A stretch of 64,000 nucleotides of DNA from contig JAEEXI010000011.1 of assembly GCA_016291495.1 (NCBI GenBank), positions 1 through 64,000 of the forward strand, in the 5' to 3' direction. Below are positions 25,367-34,168 of this stretch, in pieces. A program made the translations under genes and the position numbers. Within the stretch, counting starts at the first letter, position 1. Each line of letters starts with the position of its first letter. The stretch comes from Prevotella sp. (GTDB lineage: Bacteria; Bacteroidota; Bacteroidia; Bacteroidales; Bacteroidaceae). Under the pieces are notes generated by a model. It was not told the origin of the DNA. It did not search any database and saw only the letters and a list, made by a program, of their open reading frames with translations.

Positions 25367-26293
25367 ATGAAGACTTACTGGAACATTACTGGTGGGCTCA
25401 GCCAACTTGAAACGTGGCAGCCTAATTGTTGGATACAGGTGACGTGTCCGACAGAAGAGGACATCCAGATGCTGGAAGAACAGTATCAGATTCCCGACTA
25501 TTTTCTCTCTGACATCAGCGATACCGACGAGCGTGCCCGTTACGAGTACGACGACGGATGGATGCTGATCATCCTGCGTATCCCCTATGTCAAGGAGGTA
25601 AGGTCGCGCACGCCCTATACCACCGTCCCCCTGGGTATCATCCACAAACGCGATGTCACCATCACCGTGTGCTATTACGAAACGAACATGATGATCGACT
25701 TCGTCTCATTCCAGCAGAAACGCGGCGAAGGCTTCACCGACTATGTCGATATGATTTTCCGCCTCTTCCTCAGCAGTGCCGTCTGGTACCTGAAGCGTCT
25801 GAAACAGATCTCTATGCTGATAGACAAGTCGAAGCGCAACCTCGACAAGGAAGTGAACAACGAAAGCCTAATCGGCCTCTCCCGCCTGCAAGACTCGCTC
25901 ACCTACTTCAACACGTCCATTCGTGGCAACGAGACCTTGCTGTCGAAGCTGAAGTTCAAACTGCAGATCGACGAGTTGGATGCCGACCTGATTGAGGACG
26001 TCACCATCGAGATGACACAGGCCCGTGAGACGACAAACATCTATTCGAACATCTTGGAGTCGACGATGGATACCTACCAGAGCATCATCAACAACAACAT
26101 GAATACCATCATGCGTACACTGACCTCTGTGACCATCATCCTCATGTTGCCCACACTGGTAGCCAGTTTCTTCGGAATGAACCTCGTCAACGGCATGGAG
26201 AACAACCCCGTCGGTTTCATTGTCGCCATCCTATTATCACTCGCCATTTCGGTACTTTCGTGGTTCTTCTTCCGTCACAAACGACTGATTTAG
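25367..26293 (+). CDS. corA: CorA family divalent metal ion transporter
   Basis: Homopentameric Mg2+ (or Co2+/Ni2+) channel of the inner membrane. The 308-residue product has a long cytosolic alpha/beta and helical domain with coiled-coil character (about 140-245) and two C-terminal TM helices (about 245-265 and 278-298). The signature GMN is present (FFGMNLVNG, about residue 266) in the loop between them. The basic tail RHKRLI is typical. It stands alone behind its own promoter and a 125-nt structured leader that may sense the metal or the translation state. Confidence 0.93.
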   Translation: MKTYWNITGGLSQLETWQPNCWIQVTCPTEEDIQMLEEQYQIPDYFLSDISDTDERARYEYDDGWMLIILRIPYVKEVRSRTPYTTVPLGIIHKRDVTITVCYYETNMMIDFVSFQQKRGEGFTDYVDMIFRLFLSSAVWYLKRLKQISMLIDKSKRNLDKEVNNESLIGLSRLQDSLTYFNTSIRGNETLLSKLKFKLQIDELDADLIEDVTIEMTQARETTNIYSNILESTMDTYQSIINNNMNTIMRTLTSVTIILMLPTLVASFFGMNLVNGMENNPVGFIVAILLSLAISVLSWFFFRHKRLI

Positions 26294-26346
26294 CCCCTTT
26301 TTCGCAAAAATTTCACAAAAAATTAGGTACATTCAGAACTTTTTAG

Positions 26347-26354
26347 TATGTTTG
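26347..26354 (+). promoter_or_regulatory. -7 element for the DUF349 gene
   Basis: TATGTTTG, about 50 nt before the ATG at 26407. No clear -33 TTTG at the expected distance. Confidence 0.4.
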
Positions 26355-26406
26355 TACCTCAATTTGTGTGTACTAACCCATTTCATGAACTAAAAACAAG
26401 TAGACA

Positions 26407-28257
26407 ATGGACTCTCAAGAAAAAGCTCTCGAACAGGAGCAGAACGTAGAACAGAACGTGGTGGAAACAGAAGCAGCAACCCCCGCAGTAGAAACAGAGA
26501 TACCTGTGGTGGAAGAAGCACCAGTGGTGGAAGAAGAACCGGAACCTGAGCGTAAGCAGTACCAGAACAAGAAAGAGGTACTGGCACGGGCACGTGAAAT
26601 CGCCCAAGGGGAGGAGGCACCACAGAAGGAAGAGGTAGACTATTTGAAAACTGCCTTCTACAAACTCCATATCGCAGAGCGAGAGGCTCGTCTGAAAGAA
26701 TATATCGATGGTGGCGGCGACCCCGAAACCTACCAGATTCTCCCTGATGTAGACGAAGAAGCCTTCAAGGCCGAAATGGGCATCATCAAGGAGAAACGTC
26801 AGAAACTCTTCAAGGAGCAAGAGCAGGAAAAGCAGGAAAACCTGCAGAAGAAGCTCAATATCATCGAGAAAATCAAGGGAATGGCGACCTCTCCCGAAGA
26901 GGCCAACAAGTCATATAAGGAGTTCAAGGCCCTGCAAGAGGAATGGAAGGAAATCAAGAACGTTCCTGCCGAGAAGGCCAATGAGCTCTGGCGCAACTAC
27001 CAACTGTATGTGGAACAGTTCTATGACCTGCTGAAACTCAACAGCGAGGCCCGCGAATACGACTTCAAGAAGAATCTGGAACTTAAGACCAAACTCTGTG
27101 AGGCAGCCGAGAAACTGGCCGACGAGACAGATGTCATCAGCGCCTTCCACCAGTTGCAGAAACTGCATCAGGAATACCGTGAGACGGGTCCCGTAGCCAA
27201 GGAACTGCGTGAGGATATCTGGAACCGCTTCAAGGCAGCATCCACCGTCATCAACAAGCGCCATCAACAGCATTTTGAGGAACTGCGCGCCAAAGAGGAA
27301 GACAACCTTGCCCGCAAGACAGCCCTCTGTGAGAAAGTGGAGGCTATTGCCGCTGAGGAGAACAAAGGCAGCGGCGACTGGGAGCGTCACACCAAGGAAA
27401 TCATCGACATTCAGGCAGAGTGGAAGAAGATCGGCTTTGCTCCACAGAAGATGAACGTCAAGATCTTCGAGCGTTTCCGTGCCGCCTGCGACAATTTCTT
27501 CGGACGCAAGGCAGAGTATTTCAAGGGACTCAAGGACACCTTCAAGGAGAATGCCGAGAAGAAGCGCGCCCTCATCGAGAAGGCAAAGGCACTGCAAAAC
27601 TCCACCGATTGGAAGTCGACCAGCGACAAACTCATCAACCTGCAGAAGGAGTGGAAGACCATCGGCATGGTACCCAAGAAGTTGGGCGACCAGTTATGGG
27701 AGGAATTCCTAGGTACATGCAACAAGTTCTTCGAGGCCCGCAATGCCGCTGGAGGCGGTCGTGGCGAGGAGCGTCAGAACCTGGAGAAGAAGCGCGACGT
27801 CATCGAGCGACTGAAAGCCGTTGCCGAGGAGAAGGGTGAAAACCTGCAGGAGAAAGTACAGCAACTCGTAGAGGAATACCAGAGCATCGGACATGTGCCC
27901 TTCAAGGAAAAGGATAAGGTTTATGAAGAGTATCATGCCGTCCTCGATAAACTATACAAAGACCTCAACATTACCGTTGCCAAGCGTCGCCTCTCGAAGT
28001 TCAAGGACAACCTGAAACAGGTGGCTGAGCGCGGAGAGAATGCACTCGACAACGAGCGCGCCCGTCTGATGCGCCAGTATGAGCAACTGAAGGCAGAGGT
28101 ACAGACCTACGAGAACAACCTCGGCTTCCTCAATGCCTCCTCGAAGAAAGGAAACTCGCTCATCGACGAGATGAACCGCAAGGTACAGAAACTGAAAGAC
28201 GAAGTGCAGCTCGTCCACGACAAGATCAAGGCTATCGACGCTGAGAACAAGGAATAA
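26407..28257 (+). CDS. DUF349 domain protein, coiled-coil, tandem repeats
   Basis: A 616-residue acidic/basic coiled-coil protein without signal or TM segments. After a Glu/Val/Pro-rich disordered head (about 1-50) come several DUF349 repeats of roughly 70 residues, recognisable by recurring 'LQKEWK.IG.VP.K....LWE.F....N.FF' blocks, as in EEWKEIKNVPAEKANELW, EWKKIGFAPQKMNVKIFERF, EWKTIGMVPKKLGDQLWEEF and EYQSIGHVPFKEKDKVYEEY. The last 100 residues form one long helix. DUF349 proteins are found across bacteria and their role is unknown, so no function is assigned. Highly Lys/Glu-rich; it is followed by a terminator shared with tRNA-Gln. Confidence 0.9.
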   Translation: MDSQEKALEQEQNVEQNVVETEAATPAVETEIPVVEEAPVVEEEPEPERKQYQNKKEVLARAREIAQGEEAPQKEEVDYLKTAFYKLHIAEREARLKEYIDGGGDPETYQILPDVDEEAFKAEMGIIKEKRQKLFKEQEQEKQENLQKKLNIIEKIKGMATSPEEANKSYKEFKALQEEWKEIKNVPAEKANELWRNYQLYVEQFYDLLKLNSEAREYDFKKNLELKTKLCEAAEKLADETDVISAFHQLQKLHQEYRETGPVAKELREDIWNRFKAASTVINKRHQQHFEELRAKEEDNLARKTALCEKVEAIAAEENKGSGDWERHTKEIIDIQAEWKKIGFAPQKMNVKIFERFRAACDNFFGRKAEYFKGLKDTFKENAEKKRALIEKAKALQNSTDWKSTSDKLINLQKEWKTIGMVPKKLGDQLWEEFLGTCNKFFEARNAAGGGRGEERQNLEKKRDVIERLKAVAEEKGENLQEKVQQLVEEYQSIGHVPFKEKDKVYEEYHAVLDKLYKDLNITVAKRRLSKFKDNLKQVAERGENALDNERARLMRQYEQLKAEVQTYENNLGFLNASSKKGNSLIDEMNRKVQKLKDEVQLVHDKIKAIDAENKE

Positions 28258-28261
28258 AAAG

Positions 28262-28287
28262 AAAGGCTTCCACCGTTGGAAGCCTTT
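28262..28287. terminator. Terminator shared by the DUF349 gene and tRNA-Gln
   Basis: An 11-bp perfect stem, AAAGGCTTCCA with its complement, loop CCGT. A T-tract follows on the + strand; A-rich sequence on the other side lets it also stop tRNA transcription. Confidence 0.9.
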
Positions 28288-28297
28288 TTCTTTGCTG

Positions 28298-28368
28298 TTG
28301 GGGTACTCGGACTCGAACCAAGAATGACAGGACCAGAATCTGTAGTGTTACCATTACACCATACCCCA
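28298..28368 (-). tRNA. tRNA-Gln (anticodon CUG)
   Basis: Reads on the minus strand as a 71-nt cloverleaf without encoded CCA. The acceptor stem is TGGGGTA/TACCCCA, the D-arm contains TAATGGTAA, the T-arm is the standard GGTTCGAGTCC and the anticodon loop is TTCTGGT, giving CUG. The anticodon stem ACAGA/CCTGT has an A-C mismatch at the pair closing the loop. The 5' end is about 18 nt from a perfect promoter. It decodes CAG only. Confidence 0.93.
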
Positions 28369-28385
28369 ATTCTGTTTTGCGGATG

Positions 28386-28416
28386 CAAAGGTACGGCTTT
28401 TTTTGGAACCAGCAAA
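28386..28416 (-). promoter_or_regulatory. tRNA-Gln promoter
   Basis: On the minus strand TTTG (28416-28413), 19 bp, TACCTTTG (28393-28386). Confidence 0.75.
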
Positions 28417-28455
28417 ACTTTTCCGGTATTTTTTTGCAAAAACTTAATACTTTGA

Positions 28456-28486
28456 TTGCAAGGTACTGATATTTTACCTATCTTTG
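28456..28486 (+). promoter_or_regulatory. Promoter of the TlpA-like gene
   Basis: TATCTTTG at 28479-28486 with TTG at 28456-28458 (20 bp spacing); 26 nt before the ATG. Confidence 0.6.
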
Positions 28487-28512
28487 CAACGAGAATCACA
28501 GAAGAGAAACGT

Positions 28513-30555
28513 ATGAAGAAACTATTAACAACTATTCTATTTGCCATTGTTGTCTTACCAACGCAAGCACAATCCAAAACATGGAACGAGACCGTAACAG
28601 GAATGAATGGACATGACGCAAACGCGTTACCTGTCGGCATTACCGATACCTACTGGCGCGACAACCAGACGGGTGACTGGCTGATTGGCTTTACACCGAA
28701 AAGCGTTATCTATAACAACAAGGTGTGGAGCATCGTCAGTCAAATGGAGAAGAAAGACGATTATACATTCACACTTAACGACGGGACGACCATCAAGGTC
28801 GGCAAGATGAAGAAAGGCTGTCGCAATATTGCCATCGGTAGCAGGAAACCCGTTACGTGCAGTCCTATCACAGGCGCCACCCTACCCGACTATCCCACAA
28901 AGGACATCCGCAAAGGCTTCGTCGACAATGGCTACCGTGCAACGGACAGCGTGACCATTGTCGGTTGGCTGAAGGACATGCCCGAGCAGGCATGGAAAAA
29001 GGGAAAGGAGTTTGAAGTCAGTTTCGAAGGCATCATTACAGACAAACAAGAGAATGCCTTTGCGAAGATGGACCCCATCGGACGGTTCACCATCAAAATG
29101 CCACTGCTCAACTCGACACAGGTATTCCTTGACTGGGGGCGTACTACCAAGAGCACCATCCTCGAACCTGGCAAGACCTACTTCTTCCTCAACGACTTCA
29201 AGACCGGGCAGATGTTGTGGATGGGCGACGACGTACGCATACAGAACGAACTGCTGGCCTATCCCCACGACTGGAACAACGACCGGATAGAACATGCAGA
29301 CGAGGGCAAGATTACAGCCATGCAGTTCAAGGCTATAACCGATAGCAGCCGTGCCGCCAGTCTGGCAAAACTCGAAGAGACCATCCTGAAGCACCCCAAC
29401 CTCTCACAGCGATACATTGATTACCTGAAAGGGTATTATCAGACGTCACAGGGAGAGTCGATGATGCAGGCCCGCTTCTCCATGCCTTCCCGCGAACTGC
29501 CTCAGGAGTATATGGACTACGTAGGCAAGGAACTCTGGCGCAAGGCCGTCAAGCCCTATACGCTCTATCGCGACTTTGGCACGTTCTTACGCGACTATAT
29601 GGACCAATTGCACGATACCCACCGAACGAATAAAGGCGAAGAAACCGTAGAGGCCATCCGACGACTAGAGCAACAAGGACTTGCCGAACCGACTGCTGAG
29701 GAGTCGGAAGCATTGAATGTCTATGTACCGATGATGAATGAACTGGAAGCCAACCTGCGCAATGCCAAGGGCGGCGAGATGATTGACTCGCTGGTCAACG
29801 CCTTCAACACCCATCCCACCGTCGAGAAAGTCTATAACCTATTCAACCGTATCGGCGACCCTCTCAGAAACGAGCTAGCCACCATGGTACTCCGCGACAA
29901 CCTCATCCTCATCGATTCCGTAGGCTGTGACCAGAACCTGCGCGACATTTACCTGGCCCGCTACCTCTACAAACAGATAGACATTACCCGCCAGCCCCTC
30001 GAGCCTGCCTTGATGACATTTGCCGAGCAGAACATCCAACTGCCCGCCGCCCTCGCCATTCTCAAGACACAGGACGACAAATACCTCGCCATTAAGAACA
30101 TGGACGTGTCGCAATTGGCAAAGCTCAACACCGGAGACGACGTGGCTGGCATGAGCGATGGCGAGAAGATGCTACGCAAGATTTGCGAACCATACAAGGG
30201 CAAAATCATCCTACTCGATGTCTGGGGAACGTGGTGCGGACCCTGTAAGGAACTGCTGTCACACTCCCAGCAGGAGTACGAGCGACTGAAGGACTACGAC
30301 CTCGTCTACCTCTATCTTGCCAACCGCTCCAGCAACGAGTCGTGGAAAAGCGTCATCAAGGAATACAACATCGTGGGCGACAACGTTGTTCACTACAACC
30401 TGCCCGAAGACCAGCAGACCGCCATCGAGCACTACTTGAGCGTTCACGCCTTCCCCACCTACAAGCTCATTGACCGCAACGGCAACGTCCTGGATATCGA
30501 CGTAAATGTTCGCGACCTTGAAAGCCTCGCCCGTTTATTGGAAAAGATAAAATAG
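28513..30555 (+). CDS. Secreted TlpA-like thioredoxin-fold protein
   Basis: A 680-residue periplasmic protein with signal peptide (MKKLLTTILFAIVVLPTQAQ). The first two thirds, beta-rich then helical, are of a kind common in Bacteroidales redoxins and not otherwise assignable. The C-terminal thioredoxin-like domain (about 550-680) carries the redox motif WCGPC (about residues 574-578) in the strand context LDVWGTWCGPCKELL, and a cis-Pro region AFPTYKLID. It probably acts as a thiol-disulfide oxidoreductase on envelope proteins. It is alone in its unit, with its own promoter; the array-bearing DUF6266-like unit follows. The upstream in-frame extension from 28456 lacks signal-peptide features and overlaps the promoter. 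Confidence 0.88.
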   Translation: MKKLLTTILFAIVVLPTQAQSKTWNETVTGMNGHDANALPVGITDTYWRDNQTGDWLIGFTPKSVIYNNKVWSIVSQMEKKDDYTFTLNDGTTIKVGKMKKGCRNIAIGSRKPVTCSPITGATLPDYPTKDIRKGFVDNGYRATDSVTIVGWLKDMPEQAWKKGKEFEVSFEGIITDKQENAFAKMDPIGRFTIKMPLLNSTQVFLDWGRTTKSTILEPGKTYFFLNDFKTGQMLWMGDDVRIQNELLAYPHDWNNDRIEHADEGKITAMQFKAITDSSRAASLAKLEETILKHPNLSQRYIDYLKGYYQTSQGESMMQARFSMPSRELPQEYMDYVGKELWRKAVKPYTLYRDFGTFLRDYMDQLHDTHRTNKGEETVEAIRRLEQQGLAEPTAEESEALNVYVPMMNELEANLRNAKGGEMIDSLVNAFNTHPTVEKVYNLFNRIGDPLRNELATMVLRDNLILIDSVGCDQNLRDIYLARYLYKQIDITRQPLEPALMTFAEQNIQLPAALAILKTQDDKYLAIKNMDVSQLAKLNTGDDVAGMSDGEKMLRKICEPYKGKIILLDVWGTWCGPCKELLSHSQQEYERLKDYDLVYLYLANRSSNESWKSVIKEYNIVGDNVVHYNLPEDQQTAIEHYLSVHAFPTYKLIDRNGNVLDIDVNVRDLESLARLLEKIK

Positions 30556-30629
30556 CCGACAATCCAAAAAATGTTAGCCGGACAAAAGAAATCTCACCCA
30601 GAAATAAATTGAAAATTATCCCGAAATCA

Positions 30630-30661
30630 TTTGGAAATTGACGGGAAAAAGTGTATCTTTG
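30630..30661 (+). promoter_or_regulatory. Promoter of the 11-bp array / DUF6266-like unit
   Basis: TTTG (30630-30633), 20 bp, TATCTTTG (30654-30661), then CA. It predicts a 5' leader of about 310 nt containing a hairpin, a short ORF and the whole array. Confidence 0.75.
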
Positions 30662-30675
30662 CATCATCAAACAGA

Positions 30676-30715
30676 GGGTTATAACAATCCCTGCAAAACA
30701 AAGATTCTATAACCC
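30676..30715 (+). promoter_or_regulatory. Leader hairpin before the array
   Basis: GGGTTATA (30676-30683) pairs perfectly with TATAACCC (30708-30715) around a 24-nt loop. It starts about 10 nt after the predicted transcription start and ends 12 nt before the leader ORF. No T-tract follows, so it is not a terminator. Confidence 0.5.
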
Positions 30716-30727
30716 GAAAAACCAAAA

Positions 30728-30814
30728 ATGACTCCAGACCAACTCTATACCAAGTCTATACCAACTCTATACCAACGCTATAGTACCTCAAGGTTTCCTC
30801 CCGGTTTCCTCTAG
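30728..30814 (+). CDS. Possible 28-residue leader ORF within the array
   Basis: ATG at 30728 to TAG at 30812-30814. It begins MTPDQLYTKSIPTLYQRYS and ends in FPPGFL. Because the DNA has an 11-nt period, the frame revisits the same phase every 33 nt, giving weakly repeating Leu/Ile-Tyr-Pro elements. It begins right after the hairpin. Translation is unproven; no homologue is recognised. Confidence 0.25.
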   Translation: MTPDQLYTKSIPTLYQRYSTSRFPPGFL

Positions 30815-30960
30815 GGTTCCTCCAAGGATGCTCTAGGGATGCTCTAGGGATACTCTAGGAATGCTCTATGTTCTCTCTATGTACAGAGGTATGAGTAAGG
30901 TATGAGATAAGCCGGAGGAAGATAGGAGGCAACTCGGAAGAAGGTCTTGGGTAAGTACGA
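30730..30960. repeat. 11-bp periodic array, 21 units, no indels
   Basis: Twenty-one consecutive 11-nt units fill 231 bp exactly. Left units are like AACTCTATACC (three near-identical copies from 30741), middle units like TCCTCTAGGGT and TGCTCTAGGGA (two identical copies, 30829-30850), and right units like CAGAGGTATGA and GTAAGGTATGA. The strand character changes from pyrimidine-rich to purine-rich about a CTAG-containing centre, so the array has rough dyad symmetry. It lies inside the predicted 5' leader of the DUF6266-like gene and ends 18 nt before its ATG. Confidence 0.9.
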
Positions 30961-30978
30961 CTAAAAACAGAAAAGAAT

Positions 30979-31581
30979 ATGGCAAATTATCGAGGTGAAA
31001 AGAAAAGCGGAAAGATGGGCGACGTGATTTACAGTTCATGGAACGGTCGGCCCTATGTACGTCGGCGCCCTGAGTCAGTGGCTAACCCACAGACCAAGGC
31101 CCAGCAGGCTCATCGCCATGCCTTTGCAGAGGTATCGCGCCTGTCGTCAGCCATGAAGGAGGGTCACAAGATAGGGCTTCACTATCTGGCTGTGCGTGAG
31201 AAACTCAACACCCACAGTGTTTTCAAGCGGCTCAACAAGAACTGCTTTGGTGCCGACGGCATCGACTATTCCCGCATACTGATCAGCAAGGGCTCCGTGT
31301 CCGGTTTCAGCATCACCTCTGCCGAGGTCGATGCGCAAGGTATCGTCCGCGTAACGTTCGAGGGTAACGGCACGCCGGAAAACAGTCGCGACGAGTTCTA
31401 TCTTTTCGTCTTCTGTCCCGACCTGCACAACGGTCTTCCCATTGCCCCCGTAAGTCGCACCGTCGGTTTCGTCAGCGCTCCCATCCTTGAGGAGTGGAAA
31501 GGTCACACCCTTCACCTCTATGCCTTTATGCGGAACAGCAAGGGCCATACCTCCAACACCGTCTATGTCGGTCAGTTTTAA
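30979..31581 (+). CDS. DUF6266-like protein downstream of the array
   Basis: A 200-residue, basic, soluble protein with no signal peptide. The first 70 residues (KMGDVIYSSWNGRPYVRRRP, then NPQTKAQQAHRHAFAEV) match the pattern I associate with DUF6266-type Bacteroidota proteins: 'GK.G.V...W.G..Y.R..P....NP.T..Q...R..F'. The C-terminal half is beta-rich with an Ig-like or beta-sandwich flavour. No function is known. The N-terminal repeat-rich, Arg-rich segment resembles phage-structural or surface-associated proteins, which is only an impression. The long array-containing leader suggests unusual regulation or a mobile origin. No terminator follows before the rsfS promoter. Confidence 0.75.
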   Translation: MANYRGEKKSGKMGDVIYSSWNGRPYVRRRPESVANPQTKAQQAHRHAFAEVSRLSSAMKEGHKIGLHYLAVREKLNTHSVFKRLNKNCFGADGIDYSRILISKGSVSGFSITSAEVDAQGIVRVTFEGNGTPENSRDEFYLFVFCPDLHNGLPIAPVSRTVGFVSAPILEEWKGHTLHLYAFMRNSKGHTSNTVYVGQF

Positions 31582-31688
31582 TTACACTACAAATTAAATA
31601 GCTAAATATATTTGCATTTTCACTCACTATTTTGAACCTATGACTGCGTCTAAGGTACTTCCGTTTGAAAATAAAAACAAGTTTTTCT

Positions 31689-31719
31689 TTTGTATTTTAC
31701 TCACTTATTCGTACCTTTG
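31689..31719 (+). promoter_or_regulatory. rsfS-ftsH-cdsA promoter
   Basis: TTTG (31689-31692), 19 bp, TACCTTTG (31712-31719), then CACC; 24 nt before the rsfS ATG. Confidence 0.75.
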
Positions 31720-31743
31720 CACCTAATATTATTATTTATTTAA

Positions 31744-32103
31744 ATGGAAGTAGCATCTCAATTAGTAGATACCATCGTTAAAGGAATACAAGAGAAGAAA
31801 GGAACGAACATTGTCGTTGCCAACCTGAACAGCATAGAAGGGGCTATCTGCCACTATTTCGTCATCTGTCAAGGCAACTCCCCCTCGCAGGTGGAGGCTA
31901 TTGTCGAGTCGGTAGGCGAGTTCGCACGAAAAGAGCAGGAGGAGAAGCCCACGGCCGTCGCCGGACTGGAGAATGCACAGTGGGTGGCTATGGACTATAC
32001 GGACGTCATGGTGCACGTCTTTCTGCCGGACGTCCGTGAATACTACGACTTGGAGCATCTGTGGGAGGATGCCGGCCTGACCCATATTCCTGACCTTGAT
32101 TAG
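31744..32103 (+). CDS. rsfS: Ribosomal silencing factor RsfS (Iojap)
   Basis: Binds uL14 on the 50S subunit and blocks joining with the 30S under starvation. The 119-residue product has the family core: an opening helix, DIVVAN-like strand (NIVVANLNSIEGAICHYFVICQG, residues about 22-44), the SPSQVEAI helix, and the WVAMDYTDVMVHVFLPDVREYYDLEHLWEDA ending (read in parts). Length is normal. First gene of the rsfS-ftsH-cdsA-GH5 unit; ftsH follows after 10 nt. The rsfS-ftsH neighbourhood is common in Bacteroidota. Confidence 0.95.
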   Translation: MEVASQLVDTIVKGIQEKKGTNIVVANLNSIEGAICHYFVICQGNSPSQVEAIVESVGEFARKEQEEKPTAVAGLENAQWVAMDYTDVMVHVFLPDVREYYDLEHLWEDAGLTHIPDLD

Positions 32104-32113
32104 AAAAAGCAGT

Positions 32114-34168
32114 ATGAACAAGAAACCTATTAATAACGACCCTAAGATGAATATGCCTAAGTTCAATATGAGCTGGATATACATCTTGGCCATTGTCCTC
32201 CTCGGGGTACTTTATTTTACCCAGGGCAACGAGAACTCCAGTGTAACGACCACCACGTCGTACAGCAATTTCAAGACGTGGGTGATGAAGGGCTATGCCT
32301 CGAAGATTGTGGTCAACAAGAATACGAACACCCTGCAGATGTACGTCAAGCCGGAACATATCCGTGACGTGTTCCACCAAGGGGTGAAAGCCACGGGTAA
32401 AGAGCCCAGTGTGGAAGTTGACTTCGGTTCCGTAGACCAGGTGGAGCTGTTTATCAATCAGGCCCGCGAACAGAAGAAGTTCAGCGGTGAACTGGCCTAT
32501 GACAACCGTCATGAGAGTGAGTTCATGAACTCGTTGGTTATGAACGTGCTGTTCTTCGGTGGCATTATCCTCGTATGGATTTTCATCATGCGCCGCATGG
32601 GTGGCGGCGGCATGGCAGGCGGTGGAGGCATCTTCAGCGTCGGCAAGTCGAAGGCACAGATGTATGAGAAGGGCGGTGAACTGGGCATCACGTTCAAGGA
32701 CGTGGCCGGTCAGGCTGGTGCCAAGCAGGAGATGCAGGAGATTGTAGACTTCCTGAAGAATCCGCAGAAATATACGGACCTGGGCGGTAAGATTCCCAAG
32801 GGAGCCTTGCTGGTAGGTCCTCCGGGAACGGGTAAGACGCTGTTGGCCAAGGCTGTTGCCGGTGAGGCTGGCGTACCATTCTTCTCAATGAGCGGTTCCG
32901 ACTTCGTGGAGATGTTTGTAGGTGTAGGTGCCAGTCGTGTGCGTGACTTGTTCCAGCAGGCAAAGTCGAAGGCGCCCTGTATCATCTTCATCGACGAGAT
33001 AGACGCTGTGGGACGTGCCCGTTCGAAGAATCCCGCTATGGGCGGCAACGACGAGCGTGAGAATACGCTGAATGCACTGTTGACGGAGATGGACGGTTTC
33101 GGTACGAACAGCGGTATCATCACCCTGGCTGCCACGAACCGCGCCGATATGTTGGACTCTGCCTTGCTCCGTGCCGGTCGTTTCGATCGTCAGATACACG
33201 TTGACCTGCCCGACCTGAACGAGCGTAAGGAGGTATTTATGGTACACCTGAAGCCTTTGAAGCTGGACGACAGTGTGGATGTGGACTTCCTGGCCCGTCA
33301 GACGCCAGGTTTCTCCGGTGCCGATATCGCCAATGTATGTAACGAGGCAGCCCTGATAGCCGCCCGCCATAACCGTCAGAACGTAGGGAAGCAGGACTTT
33401 CTGGATGCCGTCGACCGTATCATCGGTGGTCTGGAGAAGAAGACGAAGGTGATGACGGAGTCGGAGAAGCGCAGTATTGCCATCCATGAGGCAGGGCACG
33501 CCACCATCTCGTGGTTTACGGAGTTTGCCAATCCGTTGGTGAAGGTGTCTATTGTTCCCCGCGGACAGGCATTGGGTGCCGCCTGGTATCTGCCAGAGGA
33601 GCGTGTGCTGCAGACCAAGGAGGCGATGCTCGACGAAATGTGTTCGCTCTTGGGCGGTCGTGCTGCCGAGGAGCTCTTCATCGGGCATATCTCCACGGGT
33701 GCGATGAACGACCTGGAGCGTACTACCAAGCAGGCGTACGGCATGATTGCCTATGCCGGTATGAGTGACAAGCTGCCTAACATCTGCTATTATAACAATA
33801 ACGAGTATTCCTTCCAGCGTCCTTACTCTGAGACTACTGCAAAGCTCATGGATGAAGAGGTGCTGAAGATGATCAACGAACAGTATGAGCGTGCCAAGCA
33901 GATTCTGACAGAGCACAAAGAGGGTCATGCCCGTCTGGCTCAGTTGTTGATTGACCGTGAGGTGATCTTCGCCGACGACGTGGAGGAAATCTTCGGCAAG
34001 CGTCCTTGGACCAGTCGTGCAGAGGAGTTGCTGGAAGCCCAGCAGCGTGCCGAGGCAGAGCGTATGGCAGAGGAGAGAGCCAAGGAGCTGGGACTCATCC
34101 CAGAGAAGCCTGAGAACTCGGAGCCCTCAGAAGAGTCGGAAACCCCATCTAACGATACAAACCTATGA
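32114..34168 (+). CDS. ftsH: ATP-dependent zinc metalloprotease FtsH
   Basis: Membrane-anchored AAA protease that degrades misfolded membrane proteins and regulators. The 684-residue product has two TM helices (about 19-37 and 141-160) around a periplasmic domain, a Gly-rich linker, Walker A GPPGTGKT (about 235-242), Walker [33 protein letters not shown], and the zinc site HEAGH (about 458-462) with a distal acidic ligand region. The C-terminal tail is long, charged and Ser/Pro/Glu-rich. MNKKPINN at 32114 is the start; the TTG at 32096 overlaps rsfS. The cdsA start overlaps its stop (ATGA). Confidence 0.97.
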   Translation: MNKKPINNDPKMNMPKFNMSWIYILAIVLLGVLYFTQGNENSSVTTTTSYSNFKTWVMKGYASKIVVNKNTNTLQMYVKPEHIRDVFHQGVKATGKEPSVEVDFGSVDQVELFINQAREQKKFSGELAYDNRHESEFMNSLVMNVLFFGGIILVWIFIMRRMGGGGMAGGGGIFSVGKSKAQMYEKGGELGITFKDVAGQAGAKQEMQEIVDFLKNPQKYTDLGGKIPKGALLVGPPGTGKTLLAKAVAGEAGVPFFSMSGSDFVEMFVGVGASRVRDLFQQAKSKAPCIIFIDEIDAVGRARSKNPAMGGNDERENTLNALLTEMDGFGTNSGIITLAATNRADMLDSALLRAGRFDRQIHVDLPDLNERKEVFMVHLKPLKLDDSVDVDFLARQTPGFSGADIANVCNEAALIAARHNRQNVGKQDFLDAVDRIIGGLEKKTKVMTESEKRSIAIHEAGHATISWFTEFANPLVKVSIVPRGQALGAAWYLPEERVLQTKEAMLDEMCSLLGGRAAEELFIGHISTGAMNDLERTTKQAYGMIAYAGMSDKLPNICYYNNNEYSFQRPYSETTAKLMDEEVLKMINEQYERAKQILTEHKEGHARLAQLLIDREVIFADDVEEIFGKRPWTSRAEELLEAQQRAEAERMAEERAKELGLIPEKPENSEPSEESETPSNDTNL

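Noticed and set aside
30730..30960. CRISPR-like array
   Set aside because: The units are contiguous 11-mers without spacers and no cas gene is in the window.
31607..31614. TATATTTG as an extra promoter before rsfS
   Set aside because: No TTTG at the right distance; the perfect promoter at 31689-31719 explains the gene.
32885..33928. 347-codon open frame antisense to ftsH
   Set aside because: Lies fully within ftsH; no independent evidence.
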